The position numbers were made by a program, and so were the translations under genes. From assembly GCA_028289465.1 (NCBI GenBank), contig JANQPM010000050.1:1-49778 (forward strand): DNA of 49,778 nucleotides, written 5' to 3'. This document shows, piece by piece, positions 23,849 through 33,851 of this stretch (positions are counted from its first letter, which is position 1; each line of letters opens with the position of its first letter). Origin of the DNA: Lysobacterales bacterium (lineage in GTDB: Bacteria; Pseudomonadota; Gammaproteobacteria; Xanthomonadales; SZUA-36). The notes beneath the pieces are model-generated. The model ran no database searches. It worked only from the letters and a program-made list of their open reading frames with translations, and was not told the DNA's origin.

Positions 23849-24328
23849 CTATTCCGGCGCGGCCGCCGCTTCGACAGCAGCCTCGAGTTCCTTGCGGGTA
23901 ATCGGGCCGAGAAAGGTCTTTACCCGGTAGCCTTCCTGATCCACCAGAAAAGTGGTTGGCAGCACGCGCGGGTTTTCCAGGCCGTCCGGCATGTCATACA
24001 CATCCGGCAGCAGAATCGGGTAGCTGGGATCGTATTCCTCCAAAAAGGCCTCGAAGGCGGCCTCGCCGGTATCTTCATAGGCCAGGCCCAGCACCACGAT
24101 GTGATCGTTTTCCGCGTGCAGTTCGGAAAGTTCGGGAATTTCCTTACGGCAGGGCGTGCACCAGGTGGCCCAATAGTTTACTACTACCCACTGTCCGCGG
24201 TAATCGGACAGCGCAGTTTCGCCGCCGCTCAGGCGCGGCAGTTTGAAATCGGCTTGCAGTTCGCGCCTGTCCGCTGCGGACACTGACAAACCGGCCACCA
24301 GCAGCGGAATCAACAGGAATTTTTTCAT
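23849..24328 (-). CDS. TlpA-like periplasmic thioredoxin
   Basis: A 159-residue thioredoxin-fold protein with signal peptide (KKFLLIPLLVAGLSVSAA). The active site is WATWCTPCRKEIPEL (Cys-Thr-Pro-Cys, about residues 56-59). The cis-Pro loop is seen as VLPTTFLVDQEG (about 121-132). This CxxC class generally keeps partner cysteines reduced in the periplasm, for instance in cytochrome c maturation. No cytochrome genes are nearby, so its partner is unknown. Acylphosphatase is read directly after it. Confidence 0.88.
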   Translation of the reverse strand: MKKFLLIPLLVAGLSVSAADRRELQADFKLPRLSGGETALSDYRGQWVVVNYWATWCTPCRKEIPELSELHAENDHIVVLGLAYEDTGEAAFEAFLEEYDPSYPILLPDVYDMPDGLENPRVLPTTFLVDQEGYRVKTFLGPITRKELEAAVEAAAAPE

Positions 24329-24374
24329 CGATAATTCTCCTTAACGGCAGCGACCGCCATTATTATTGTGGCGA

Positions 24375-25625
24375 TTATTGCGCTTGCATCAGGTAATAAG
24401 ACTTCAGTGAGCGATTGAGTTCCCTGCCGGAATGCTGGCGAATGGCCAGCAGTGCGTTTTTCAACGAACGGTCCCAGTGGTTTTCCATCGGCAGCGATTC
24501 GGCCTCGGCCAAAGGCAGTACATAGTGACCGGCATCGGCCAGATCGGCCAGGCTCAACTCGTCCAGGTCTCGGGCCAGGAACCAGTCACCCTGAGCGTCC
24601 TGCTGCACGATACCGGCCTGCATCAGGTCCGCAAGCATACGTTGTAACTGACCGTCGCTGGCGGCCTCCTCAAACAACATCAGATCGCCGGAAGTCAGGC
24701 TTTCGCCGCGGCGCTGGGCCAGCCACAGATGACCGACGATGCGGTACAGCAACTGAAACTCCTGCCGCTGCGGCCAGCGCCAGCTTGCACGATGGTAGCG
24801 GAAGGTGGTCAGGGCCGCGGTCAGCGAAGCGCCGAGCAGGATCACCAGCCAGGACAAGTAAATCCAGAATAAGAAAATCGGCACGGTAGCCAGCGACTGG
24901 TACAGAGTGGTGTAGTTGGCCCGGCTGACGTACAGCACGAATCCCTGCTTGGCCAACTGAAACAGCACGGTCGACAGCAGGCCGCCGATCACCGCATGGC
25001 GGAAATTCACCGGCCGGTTCGGGACCAGGAAAAACACCATGGTCAGCGCCGCCCAGGTAAACAGCCCGATGGCCAGGGTATTGGCCCAGACGGGACTTGC
25101 CGCACCAAACCCCAGACGTTCCAGCGCCGGCTGTGCAGTCAGCGCCAGCGCCGCACCCATCAGCAGCGGCGTCAGGGTCAGTACGGCCCAGTACATGACC
25201 AGCCGGTTGGTCAGCGCACGCGCTGTCTTGACCCGCCAGATTCGGTTCAACGCCCGCTCGATGCTGGCCATCAGCAATAAAGAGGTAATCACCAGCACGA
25301 CGGTGCCGACGGTGGTCAGCCCGGAGGTGCCTTCCAGAAAACCCTGCACATAGCGCTGTACTTCGCCGCCGACAGTCGGCACAAAATTGCGAAAGATAAA
25401 ATCCTGAACGTTGGCGCTCCAGGCGTCGAATACATCGAAGGCCGAGACAATGCCGAAAGCCACGGCCAGCAGCGGCACCAGGGCCAGCAGGCTGGTATAG
25501 CTCAGCGACGCGGCCACTTCAAAACAATGGTCTTCCTTGAAGTGCCGCCACACATGGGCGGACAGCGCCTTGAGTCGGCGAATATCAATCCACCCGGACT
25601 GGTCGGTCATCTGGCTGTGCGGCAA
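24375..25625 (-). CDS. YihY/UPF0761 family inner membrane protein
   Basis: A 416-residue membrane protein of the YihY/BrkB family (once wrongly called ribonuclease BN). The family hallmarks are the N-terminal WRHFKEDHCFEVAASLSYTSLLALVPLLAVAFGI (about residues 14-47) and FLFWIYLSWLVILLGASLTAAL (about 250-271). Six membrane helices can be counted, followed by a C-terminal cytoplasmic domain (about 285-416). The TTG at 25625 has GGAGG eight bases upstream; the ATG at 25610 is the alternative. Exact function unknown. Confidence 0.9.
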   Translation of the reverse strand: MPHSQMTDQSGWIDIRRLKALSAHVWRHFKEDHCFEVAASLSYTSLLALVPLLAVAFGIVSAFDVFDAWSANVQDFIFRNFVPTVGGEVQRYVQGFLEGTSGLTTVGTVVLVITSLLLMASIERALNRIWRVKTARALTNRLVMYWAVLTLTPLLMGAALALTAQPALERLGFGAASPVWANTLAIGLFTWAALTMVFFLVPNRPVNFRHAVIGGLLSTVLFQLAKQGFVLYVSRANYTTLYQSLATVPIFLFWIYLSWLVILLGASLTAALTTFRYHRASWRWPQRQEFQLLYRIVGHLWLAQRRGESLTSGDLMLFEEAASDGQLQRMLADLMQAGIVQQDAQGDWFLARDLDELSLADLADAGHYVLPLAEAESLPMENHWDRSLKNALLAIRQHSGRELNRSLKSYYLMQAQ

Positions 25626-25729
25626 TCCGTCGGCCTCCGAAGTTCGTGGCGCCCAAGCCTAACCGGTTTACCCTGTCATGTGAACTCAATACAATCAGCG
25701 ATCTGTGATATTTACCAAAGGAATTCGCC

Positions 25730-26679
<950 letters not shown>

Positions 26680-26686
26680 CGCCTCA

Positions 26687-27001
26687 ATGCGCTGGATTTA
26701 TCTCGCTCTGCTGATCTGGCAGCCGATCTGGCTCTGGTGGCTGCCGGCACCGGCCGGCTACCGGTCGCCAGTCGCGGCAGCCATCGCGTTTCTGCTGCTG
26801 TTGTTGCCGCTGCACGGCGTACTGAATAACCGCTACCGTCCGGCCATCTGGGCCGCCTATCTCAGCCTGCCCTATTTTATGTTCGGTGTGATGGAAATGT
26901 GGTCCAGGCCGCCGGCGCGCTGGACCGCCGGCCTGCAAATCGCGCTGGTTATTGGCTATTGGTGGTGTCTGTCGCGCCAGGCTCGGCGACTGCATCAGTA
27001 G
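26687..27001 (+). CDS. DUF2069 inner membrane protein
   Basis: A 104-residue protein with three or four membrane helices, of the DUF2069 family usually next to wrbA in Gammaproteobacteria. Diagnostic parts are LLIWQPIWLWWLPAP near the N-terminus, HGVLNNRYRPAIWAAYLSLPYFMFGVMEMW in the middle and the RWTAGLQIALVIGYWWCL helix. The ATG at 26687 lies seven bases after the wrbA stop. Its last 53 bases overlap the 3' end of the convergent 988-residue gene. Confidence 0.85.
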   Translation: MRWIYLALLIWQPIWLWWLPAPAGYRSPVAAAIAFLLLLLPLHGVLNNRYRPAIWAAYLSLPYFMFGVMEMWSRPPARWTAGLQIALVIGYWWCLSRQARRLHQ

Positions 27002-29915
27002 CCTCGCGTTCCGATTGGTCGATTGGGGATTCGCCGGCCGGGGGCTCGATGGTTTCCGGCTCACTGACTGCCGGTTCCGGCGGCTGCACGAAGTAGCGCT
27101 GATGCAGGTCGCTGAGCTGCAGATAGGCCAGGCCGACAATGGCGCTGACCGATCCGGTACGACGCAGCGTTTCGGGCTCCTGCGTCCAATGTTGTTCCAG
27201 ATACTGGCTTCTGGCCTGGCCGATGGTCGCGATCTCGCGGATCGGCGTAGTAGCGTCGCGCAGGCGGCGCAGGCCGCGAAAGTCCAGCAGCCCGCGCTGT
27301 CCTTCGAACGCACCGCGAATCGCATCGTCGAACATCATCGCATTGGGATAAAACAGGTGCATGAAGGCCTTCAGCCGCGCCTTGGCCACGTTGACCGCGG
27401 TTAGCTGCTCGGCCAGAGACAGGCTGTCGTCACCGCCCAACCGCAGGGGCTGGCTCAGCAGGCTGCCGTAGACCGCCGATTCCTGTCCGCGGTACAGTTC
27501 GCGCAAATGGCTGTTGATTCGGTCGGTCAGCTCCTCGCCGTCGCTTTCGGCCAGCGTTTCCACCCCGTTGCCGGTGACAAACCAGTCGCGCCATTCCGCG
27601 CCGGTCTGCCAGTTATCGCCGAACAAGCGGGACGGCAGAGTGCGCGATGAAGCCAGATAAGTCAGGCGGTTGGGCACAATCGGTAAACTGCTGCCGGTCA
27701 GCGGCGTGACTATCGACGTGCCGACATGTTCCATCGGGCAGGAGTCCTGCAGCAGTTCCGGATCATTGGCAGCGAATAGGTAGTGATATTCCTGATCGCC
27801 GGTAAAACGGATGGTAAAGACATCGGTTTCCTGCCCATCGTGCTGAAAACGGCCTTTCAGCAGATAGGACAGGCGCCCGAAATAATTGGCCACATTGGTG
27901 TCATTGGCCCGGGCCAGCTCAGACCGGCGATCGACCCACTCGACCTGGTCATAGCAGATATCGATATCGCCCAGGCGTGTCTGATCGGCCAGCAAATAGC
28001 TGCTTGGGAAGCGTTCTACCAATGCACGGTTCGCTTCCAGCTCATCTGCCATCTCGCAGATGCGCGTCGCATCGCACGGTCCGATCGTCAGCATTTCCGG
28101 ACGGTAGTGGGTTTCCTGTGCGGTGTCGCCGGTCAACTGCACATCCGCACCGGGTTTCAAGTAGGCGCTGCGGTACTCCTGCTGGACTTCGGTAACCGCA
28201 TTCATCAACTGCGCTGACTGCCGGCGGTAGTAGTCCAATTCGCGCAGCACGATATCATTGATCGCAGCTCCCTGACCGGCCAGACAATCGGTCCAACTGC
28301 TCAGGCGCCGGTTAATCTCCTCGCCGGCGGTCATCATTTCCAGCAACTGCTGCTCGCTCTCCGGCGTCTGGAAATAAACCGGCCACTGGTCGGCAAACCA
28401 GCGCATGGTATTGGCCAGCAGCGCCCATTCCAGCGGGTTTGGCAACGCGGCGGCATCCTGCCGGCATTGCTGGCCATAGTCCCGCTCCAGCAGGCCGAGG
28501 ATGAAATTGATCCGCTGCCAGGTGCTCAGCACCAGTTCCCGCCGAAGCTGCACTTCGCCGAACGGGCCGTCGCCGTCTCCGGCCAGCGCGGGTCGGCGGA
28601 TATTACGGGCGACCAAGTCGTTGAAACCCGCGATACAGCCATCGAACTGCTCCTTGCTGATCGCCGCCGATTCGCCCGTCTGCGATGCGGCCAGGCTGAT
28701 GCAGATATCGATCTCTTCGCGAATGACATTACGCACCGGCTGATCGAAATAGTACCCGGCGTCAGGCAGCATCAGGTTCAGTTGCGCGCTGGCGTCGACC
28801 AGTTCCCGGCGCACGGCGAGCCAGTCCTGATCGGCGTTTTCCTGCAGCCGTGAAACCGTATTGAACACTGCGGCGACCACGGAATTGATACGTGCGTCAA
28901 CATCGGCGAATTCCCGGGCAAACGCGCTGGATATCGCCGGCAAGGTTTCCGCCAGCGGACCCAGCATGGCCTGTGACAGTGGCCGAGCATCGGTACCCCA
29001 TTGACCTTCGTCGACCAGCCGGACTCCAACGTCCAGCAGGTAGTGGGCGAAACGCAGGTAGTGTCGGTCCTGCAGTCCTTCAAGAGCCTTGGTCAATGCC
29101 AGCTTGGCCCGGAGTCCGCTGCGCTGTTCAGGTTCGGCGGCGGCCGCAACCAGCAGCAGGTCCCGTTTTAACGCCCAGCTTAGCGTCGGGTCAACCGCAC
29201 CGACATGGGTAAGCTCCGCCGTCAACGCCTTTAGCGCCTGGTTGATCGCCTCGTCAGTTGCAAAACGGCGGTTCGCATCATTCTCGACCACCGCGCTGCC
29301 AAGCGCCAGATGGTCCTGTTCCAGCCACGCTGCCAGCCAGGCCGCGACCGTCTCGTTGGCAGCCGCCCAGTCCAGCAATGACTGCCAGATCAGCGGCGCC
29401 CGGACCTCGACGTCCTGCAGCACCGCCGGCAGCAGGCTGGCCGTATACGCGGAGGCGTTCTCCTGCAGCAGGCTGCGGCGGGCCAGAGACAGCAGCCGTT
29501 GATCGCGGGTATTACCGTCCGGCCACAGACGCAGGCCGTGCTGATCGAGTTCCAACTGCAATGACTGGTCGATCAGATCCTGCTGTACGCCCCAGGCTTC
29601 GGCATCCCCGATCAGCGGTCGAATATCGGCCAGGCGGGTTCTTAGCTCCAGCGCGCGCTGCTGCAGTTCCTCTGAGCTGAGATCGTCATGACCGCCCAGG
29701 GTCGCCAGCAATTCATCGACAACCAGCAGATTCTGCAGGCGCTGCGAACGGTCGGCAGTCGAAGCCACCGCCTCAACCACTTCGACCACCGACGGCAGCG
29801 CCGAAGACGGCTGCGCTGACAGGCCGGCAGCACAGACCATCGCCAGTGCGGCCACGCCGGCGTCTCTCAAAGCGCCGCTCAAATTTTTTCCAAAGATGCG
29901 ATACGGCACCGGCAT
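26949..29915 (-). CDS. Large exported protein, unknown function
   Basis: A 988-residue protein that I do not recognise. The N-terminus has a basic stretch and a hydrophobic segment (DAGVAALAMVCAAGLSAQP), which looks like a signal peptide, so it is probably periplasmic. The first 600 residues are helical and rich in Leu, Ala and Gln. A middle region contains LTIGPCDATRICEMADELEANRALVERF and DICYDQVEWVDRRSELARANDTNVANYFGRLSYLLKGRF, with several spaced Cys. The C-terminal 60 residues are a low-complexity Pro/Glu/Ser tail (about 950-988), and this tail is what overlaps the DUF2069 gene. It is divergent from an acyl-CoA dehydrogenase gene. The long uninterrupted frame and regular codon use support a real gene. 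Confidence 0.75.
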   Translation of the reverse strand: MPVPYRIFGKNLSGALRDAGVAALAMVCAAGLSAQPSSALPSVVEVVEAVASTADRSQRLQNLLVVDELLATLGGHDDLSSEELQQRALELRTRLADIRPLIGDAEAWGVQQDLIDQSLQLELDQHGLRLWPDGNTRDQRLLSLARRSLLQENASAYTASLLPAVLQDVEVRAPLIWQSLLDWAAANETVAAWLAAWLEQDHLALGSAVVENDANRRFATDEAINQALKALTAELTHVGAVDPTLSWALKRDLLLVAAAAEPEQRSGLRAKLALTKALEGLQDRHYLRFAHYLLDVGVRLVDEGQWGTDARPLSQAMLGPLAETLPAISSAFAREFADVDARINSVVAAVFNTVSRLQENADQDWLAVRRELVDASAQLNLMLPDAGYYFDQPVRNVIREEIDICISLAASQTGESAAISKEQFDGCIAGFNDLVARNIRRPALAGDGDGPFGEVQLRRELVLSTWQRINFILGLLERDYGQQCRQDAAALPNPLEWALLANTMRWFADQWPVYFQTPESEQQLLEMMTAGEEINRRLSSWTDCLAGQGAAINDIVLRELDYYRRQSAQLMNAVTEVQQEYRSAYLKPGADVQLTGDTAQETHYRPEMLTIGPCDATRICEMADELEANRALVERFPSSYLLADQTRLGDIDICYDQVEWVDRRSELARANDTNVANYFGRLSYLLKGRFQHDGQETDVFTIRFTGDQEYHYLFAANDPELLQDSCPMEHVGTSIVTPLTGSSLPIVPNRLTYLASSRTLPSRLFGDNWQTGAEWRDWFVTGNGVETLAESDGEELTDRINSHLRELYRGQESAVYGSLLSQPLRLGGDDSLSLAEQLTAVNVAKARLKAFMHLFYPNAMMFDDAIRGAFEGQRGLLDFRGLRRLRDATTPIREIATIGQARSQYLEQHWTQEPETLRRTGSVSAIVGLAYLQLSDLHQRYFVQPPEPAVSEPETIEPPAGESPIDQSEREATDAVAEPGATDTTNSQ

Positions 29916-29942
29916 AATTTATCTCAGGCTGGAACGCCCGGT

Positions 29943-29948
29943 TATACT
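29943..29948 (+). promoter_or_regulatory. Possible -10 element upstream of the AidB-like gene
   Basis: TATACT lies 91 bases before the ATG at 30039, in the 123-base gap between divergent genes. No good -35 is seen at the standard distance, so this is only a candidate promoter. Confidence 0.3.
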
Positions 29949-30038
29949 ACCTTACTGCCACAGACGGACAAAGCCCGGCCGAAACCACCGCCGGAACCGT
30001 CACCAGTACCAACGCCGGCAGCGGCACAACGGGAACTC

Positions 30039-31724
30039 ATGCACGACCGATTTATTCAGCACCCGCCGCAACTCGCCAACCAGTATGAGGCGGATCCGGT
30101 GCTGCGGGAATACCTGCAGCGACAATTGCCGGCGGATTACCTGGACGGTGCGATGCCCGACTTCCTGTGCATCGGCGAATTGGCGGCCGGCGAGCTTTAC
30201 GCCCTGCAACAAGCGGACCGCGAACAGGAACCGCGGCTGGTTCAATGGGATGCCTGGGGGCAGCGTATCGACGCGATCGAACTGACCGATGTCTGGCACC
30301 GGGCCGAACCGCTGGCGGCCGAAACGGGCCTGATTGCGCATGGCTACGATACCGCTCAGCAGCCCTGGGGACGGATTCGCCAGTTCGCGCTGGCCTATCT
30401 GTTTATCCCTTCCACCGACATGTACGGCTGCCCGCTGGCGATGACCGACGGCGCGGCCTCGGCGCTGCTGGCATCCGGCAATCAGAACCTGATCGACCGG
30501 GCCGTTCCGCGGCTGACCAGCCGTGACCCGGACCGTTTCTGGACCAGTGGTCAGTGGATGACGGAAACCACCGGTGGTTCGGATGTTTCCGGCACGGAAA
30601 CCCGCGCGCAACAAGATGACAAGGGTCAATGGCGCTTATACGGAAAAAAATGGTTCACCTCCGCTGCCACCGCACAGATGGCGCTGGCACTGGCCCGCCC
30701 GGACGGCAACCCGTCCGGTTCTGGCGGACTGGCGTTGTTCTATCTGGAGCCGCGCGATGCGCTGGGCAAGCTGCAATGCATCGAAGTGCTGCGGCTGAAA
30801 CAGAAGCTTGGAACCCGCAAGCTGCCGACGACCGAGCTGCTGCTGAACGGCGCGCCCGCGACACCGGTCGGCAAACTGACCGATGGGGTTAAGCAGATCG
30901 CGCCGATGCTGAACATCACGCGAACCTGGAACGCGGTCACCGCCGTCGCCTATATGCGCCGGGGCCTTGCGCTGGCTCAGAACTACGCCGGCCGGCGCCG
31001 TGCGTTCGGTCATTTGCTGGCCGACCTGCCGCTGCACCAGCAAACCCTGGCCGACCTGCAGGCGGAATACGAAGGCGCGTTTCAACTGGCCTTTTCCACC
31101 GTCGCGCTGCTGGGCCGGGTCGAGCAGCAAAAGGACCCGGCCCAGGCAGCGCAACTGCGCCTGCGCACTGCACTCACCAAGCTGTACACCGCCAAGCAGG
31201 CCATTCGGGCTGTCAGTGAAATATTGGAATGCCTCGGCGGTGCGGGTTATCTGGAAGACACCGGTATTCCAGTACTGCTGCGCGACGTTCAGGTGTTATC
31301 AATCTGGGAAGGCACCACCAATGTGCTCGCGCTGGAGGCACTTGATGTGCTGCGCTCGACCGACGCGCTGGCTCAGGAGACCGACAGCCTGCTTCGCATC
31401 AGGGGCACACTGGTCGACCCCGCACTTCAGCAGATTCTGGACCGGGCGCTGGCACAGTTCGATCAGCTACGGCAATACCTCGATCAACAGAAACCTGAAG
31501 TGCTGCAAGCCAACGCGAGACGAGTGGCGTATTGCCTTGCGCAAAACCTGGCCTGCGCGAGCCTGTCCGAACAGGCGCAATGGTCTTTGCAGCATGCGCA
31601 GTCCCGCCGGGCCCGGTATGCCGCCGAACGGTTTGCCAAGCGGCATCAGGTTCCACTATCCTTCATGCCGCTCGACCAGACCCGTGCATTGGCCGCGGGT
31701 TCCGAACAGGACCGAAACGCATGA
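30039..31724 (+). CDS. AidB-like acyl-CoA dehydrogenase family protein
   Basis: A 561-residue flavoprotein of the acyl-CoA dehydrogenase superfamily, most like the AidB branch. It has the extended N-terminus of that branch, then LAMTDGAASALLASG, WTSGQWMTETTGGSDVSGTETRA (about residues 168-190), GKKWFTSAATAQMAL and the FAD-binding LECLGGAGYLEDTGIPVLLRDVQVLSIWEGTTNVLALEAL (about 393-432). In E. coli AidB binds DNA and is induced by alkylation, but many family members are metabolic enzymes; which applies here is open. Its stop overlaps the start of the asparaginase gene (ATGA, 31721-31724). Confidence 0.88.
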   Translation: MHDRFIQHPPQLANQYEADPVLREYLQRQLPADYLDGAMPDFLCIGELAAGELYALQQADREQEPRLVQWDAWGQRIDAIELTDVWHRAEPLAAETGLIAHGYDTAQQPWGRIRQFALAYLFIPSTDMYGCPLAMTDGAASALLASGNQNLIDRAVPRLTSRDPDRFWTSGQWMTETTGGSDVSGTETRAQQDDKGQWRLYGKKWFTSAATAQMALALARPDGNPSGSGGLALFYLEPRDALGKLQCIEVLRLKQKLGTRKLPTTELLLNGAPATPVGKLTDGVKQIAPMLNITRTWNAVTAVAYMRRGLALAQNYAGRRRAFGHLLADLPLHQQTLADLQAEYEGAFQLAFSTVALLGRVEQQKDPAQAAQLRLRTALTKLYTAKQAIRAVSEILECLGGAGYLEDTGIPVLLRDVQVLSIWEGTTNVLALEALDVLRSTDALAQETDSLLRIRGTLVDPALQQILDRALAQFDQLRQYLDQQKPEVLQANARRVAYCLAQNLACASLSEQAQWSLQHAQSRRARYAAERFAKRHQVPLSFMPLDQTRALAAGSEQDRNA

Positions 31725-32215
31725 AGAAACTGCAGATCATTACTACCGGCGGCACCATCGACAAAGTTTATTTCGACAATATGAGCGACTATCAGATCGG
31801 CGAACCGCAGATCGGGCAGATACTCGCTGCGATGGGGGTCGGCTTCGAGTTTCAAGTCAATGCGCTGATGCGTAAAGACAGCCTGGATTTGACCGACAAG
31901 CACCGGCAACTGATACACGATGTCGCCGAAGCGTCCGATGCCGAACATGTTTTGATCACCCATGGCACCGATACCATGGTGGAGACCGCCCGCGTGCTGC
32001 GCTCGATCGGCGGCAAGACCATTGTCCTGACCGGTGCGCTCAACCCCGCGCGCTTTAGAGACTCCGATGCGATCTTCAATATCGGTTGCGCGGTCGGCGC
32101 GGTGCAGTCGCTGCCGGCCGGCGTGTACATTGCAATGAACGGCCAGGTATGGAATCCGATGAAAGTGCGTAAAAACCGGGCGGCCAACCGTTTCGAGGCG
32201 CTGGTTGACGATTAA
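31721..32215 (+). CDS. Single-domain asparaginase-like protein
   Basis: A 164-residue protein that matches only the N-terminal domain of type I/II asparaginases. The first catalytic Thr is in IITTGGTIDKVYFD (about residues 6-19) and the second in LITHGTDTMVETARVL (about 79-94), with VLTGALNPARFRDSDAIFN next. The C-terminal domain of normal enzymes (about 330 residues) is missing, and no remnant of it follows: the stop is nine bases from the convergent DUF445 gene. Short stand-alone versions are known in proteobacteria. It is coupled to the acyl-CoA dehydrogenase gene. Confidence 0.85.
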   Translation: MKKLQIITTGGTIDKVYFDNMSDYQIGEPQIGQILAAMGVGFEFQVNALMRKDSLDLTDKHRQLIHDVAEASDAEHVLITHGTDTMVETARVLRSIGGKTIVLTGALNPARFRDSDAIFNIGCAVGAVQSLPAGVYIAMNGQVWNPMKVRKNRAANRFEALVDD

Positions 32216-32224
32216 CGCGCCCGC

Positions 32225-33463
32225 TCAGGCCAGCCACTGCAGCAATGCATGGATGGTAAGCCCGACCAGCCCGCCGACCAGGGTGCCGTTGATACGGATA
32301 AATTGCAGATCGCGCCCGATCGCCAGTTCCACCCGGTTGCTGGTGGTCCCGGCATCCCAGGTGCGCACCGTATCGCTGATCAAAGACGCGATTTCTTCGC
32401 CGTTTTCGGTGACCAGGGTCACGATGGCTTCTTCCAGCCAGGCATTCACCAGTTGCTGCATGTCCGAATCCGCGTGCAATTCATCGGCAATGCCTTTCAG
32501 CAGCCGCCGGAACGACTGCCGCAGCGGAGCATTTTCGTCTTCGGCCTGCTGGCTCAGTGCCTGACCCAGGTCCTTCCACACGGCGACCAGGTAGTCCTGC
32601 AGTGCGTCGTTATTTAATAAATCGCCTTTGATCTTCTCGCCCAGCCGGCGATAGTGGCCGGAAGTCTGTAGCTCCCCGGCCAGTTCCTGCATATAGCCGT
32701 TGAAACGCTGGCGCAGTGCGTGCTGCGGATCCAGCGACATTTCAAACAGCAGCGTTTCAATGCGCTGGATCATCTGTATCACGATCTTGTCATCGACAAA
32801 ACCCGGCAGCCACCACGGGCTTTCCTGCTGAATGCGCTGCCGGATCACGGCCGAATTGTCGTTCAGCAATACAATCAAGAAGCGCAGTATCTGGGTCAGA
32901 ATATCCTGGTGGCGCCCGTGCTCGGTCAGTATCTGCAAAGCCTTGCCGGCCAACGGCGCCAGCGGCAGCACATCCATATGCCGCTCGCCGAGCCGGCTGA
33001 CAAAACGCCGCACCCGGCCCTCGGATACCGCACCGAACAGCCAGCCGCTGATTCGCAAAGACCAGTCCGCCACTCGAATCTGCGCACTCTCGGTTCGCAG
33101 CCACAGAGCCAGCCGCGCGGCCAGCGCGGCGCCGGCCAGCTTTGCCCGGACCTGTTCGGCCTGCAGGAAATTCTCGCGCACGAAGCGCGCCATGCTGTCC
33201 GCGATTTCGTCCTTGCGGGTCGGGATAATCGCGGTATGCGGAATCGGAATGCCGAGCGGATGGCGAAACAGCGCGGTCACCGCGAACCAATCGGCCAGCG
33301 CGCCAATCATCGCGGCCTCGCTGAATGCATGAACATAGGCTGCGAACTGCCCGGGCTGTTTCAGCGTCAATACGAAAACTATTGCCATCAGCAGCAGCAA
33401 GGCCAGCGGTATCAGCTTCATGCGCCTGAGGCGCCTGGCCTGCTCCGCTTCGTACGGGTTCAT
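32225..33463 (-). CDS. DUF445 family membrane-anchored protein
   Basis: A 412-residue protein of the DUF445 (YjiN-like) family, function unknown. The N-terminal helix (residues about 16-35) is followed by the family signature HAFSEAAMIGALADWFAVTALFRHPLGIPIPHTAIIPTRKDEI (about 45-87). The remainder is helical, and a C-terminal hydrophobic stretch (NGTLVGGLVGLTIHALLQWL) forms a second membrane anchor. The start at 33463 precedes a gap of 28 bases after the DUF962 gene on the same strand, so they are likely co-transcribed. Confidence 0.88.
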   Translation of the reverse strand: MNPYEAEQARRLRRMKLIPLALLLLMAIVFVLTLKQPGQFAAYVHAFSEAAMIGALADWFAVTALFRHPLGIPIPHTAIIPTRKDEIADSMARFVRENFLQAEQVRAKLAGAALAARLALWLRTESAQIRVADWSLRISGWLFGAVSEGRVRRFVSRLGERHMDVLPLAPLAGKALQILTEHGRHQDILTQILRFLIVLLNDNSAVIRQRIQQESPWWLPGFVDDKIVIQMIQRIETLLFEMSLDPQHALRQRFNGYMQELAGELQTSGHYRRLGEKIKGDLLNNDALQDYLVAVWKDLGQALSQQAEDENAPLRQSFRRLLKGIADELHADSDMQQLVNAWLEEAIVTLVTENGEEIASLISDTVRTWDAGTTSNRVELAIGRDLQFIRINGTLVGGLVGLTIHALLQWLA

Positions 33464-33491
33464 GGATTCACCCAGTCCGGGGCCGCTGCGA

Positions 33492-33797
33492 TCAGATTTT
33501 CACCCTGCCGATCAAAATATCCTTGAACATCACCCAGTCGCCGATCAGGCTGTACAGCGGATATTTGAACGTTGCCGGTTTGTTGTGCTCGAAGAAGAAA
33601 TGCCCGACCCAGGCGAAACCGTAGCCTGCGACAGGGGTCAGCAGCAGCAGCCACGGGTTGCGTTGCCAGATCGCCGCGACGATGATCGCAATCACCAGCA
33701 AAGTACCGACAAAATGCAGACGCCGGCAGATCACGTTGGCATGCTCGTTGAGGTAAAACGGATAGAAGTCGGCAAAACTGCTGAATCGTTTACTCAT
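33492..33797 (-). CDS. DUF962/Mpo1-like membrane protein
   Basis: A 101-residue protein with three hydrophobic segments. The signature is FADFYPFYLNEHANVICRRLHFVGTLLVI near the N-terminus and WVGHFFFEHNKPATFKYPLYSLIGDWVMFKDIL near the end, matching the Mpo1-like (DUF962) family. The yeast homologue is a dioxygenase acting on 2-hydroxy fatty acids, with His residues as iron ligands; the HxxxH-type His residues are present here. Bacterial function is not established. Confidence 0.88.
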   Translation of the reverse strand: MSKRFSSFADFYPFYLNEHANVICRRLHFVGTLLVIAIIVAAIWQRNPWLLLLTPVAGYGFAWVGHFFFEHNKPATFKYPLYSLIGDWVMFKDILIGRVKI

Positions 33798-33851
33798 GCG
33801 GATACTCCCGGCCTGTCGGATCGTGGCACCACATTATCACAGCGGCGGACA

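Noticed and set aside
32205-32230. Frameshifted or truncated full-length asparaginase
   Set aside because: No C-terminal domain remnant is present in any frame after the stop; the convergent DUF445 gene begins its 3' end nine bases later.
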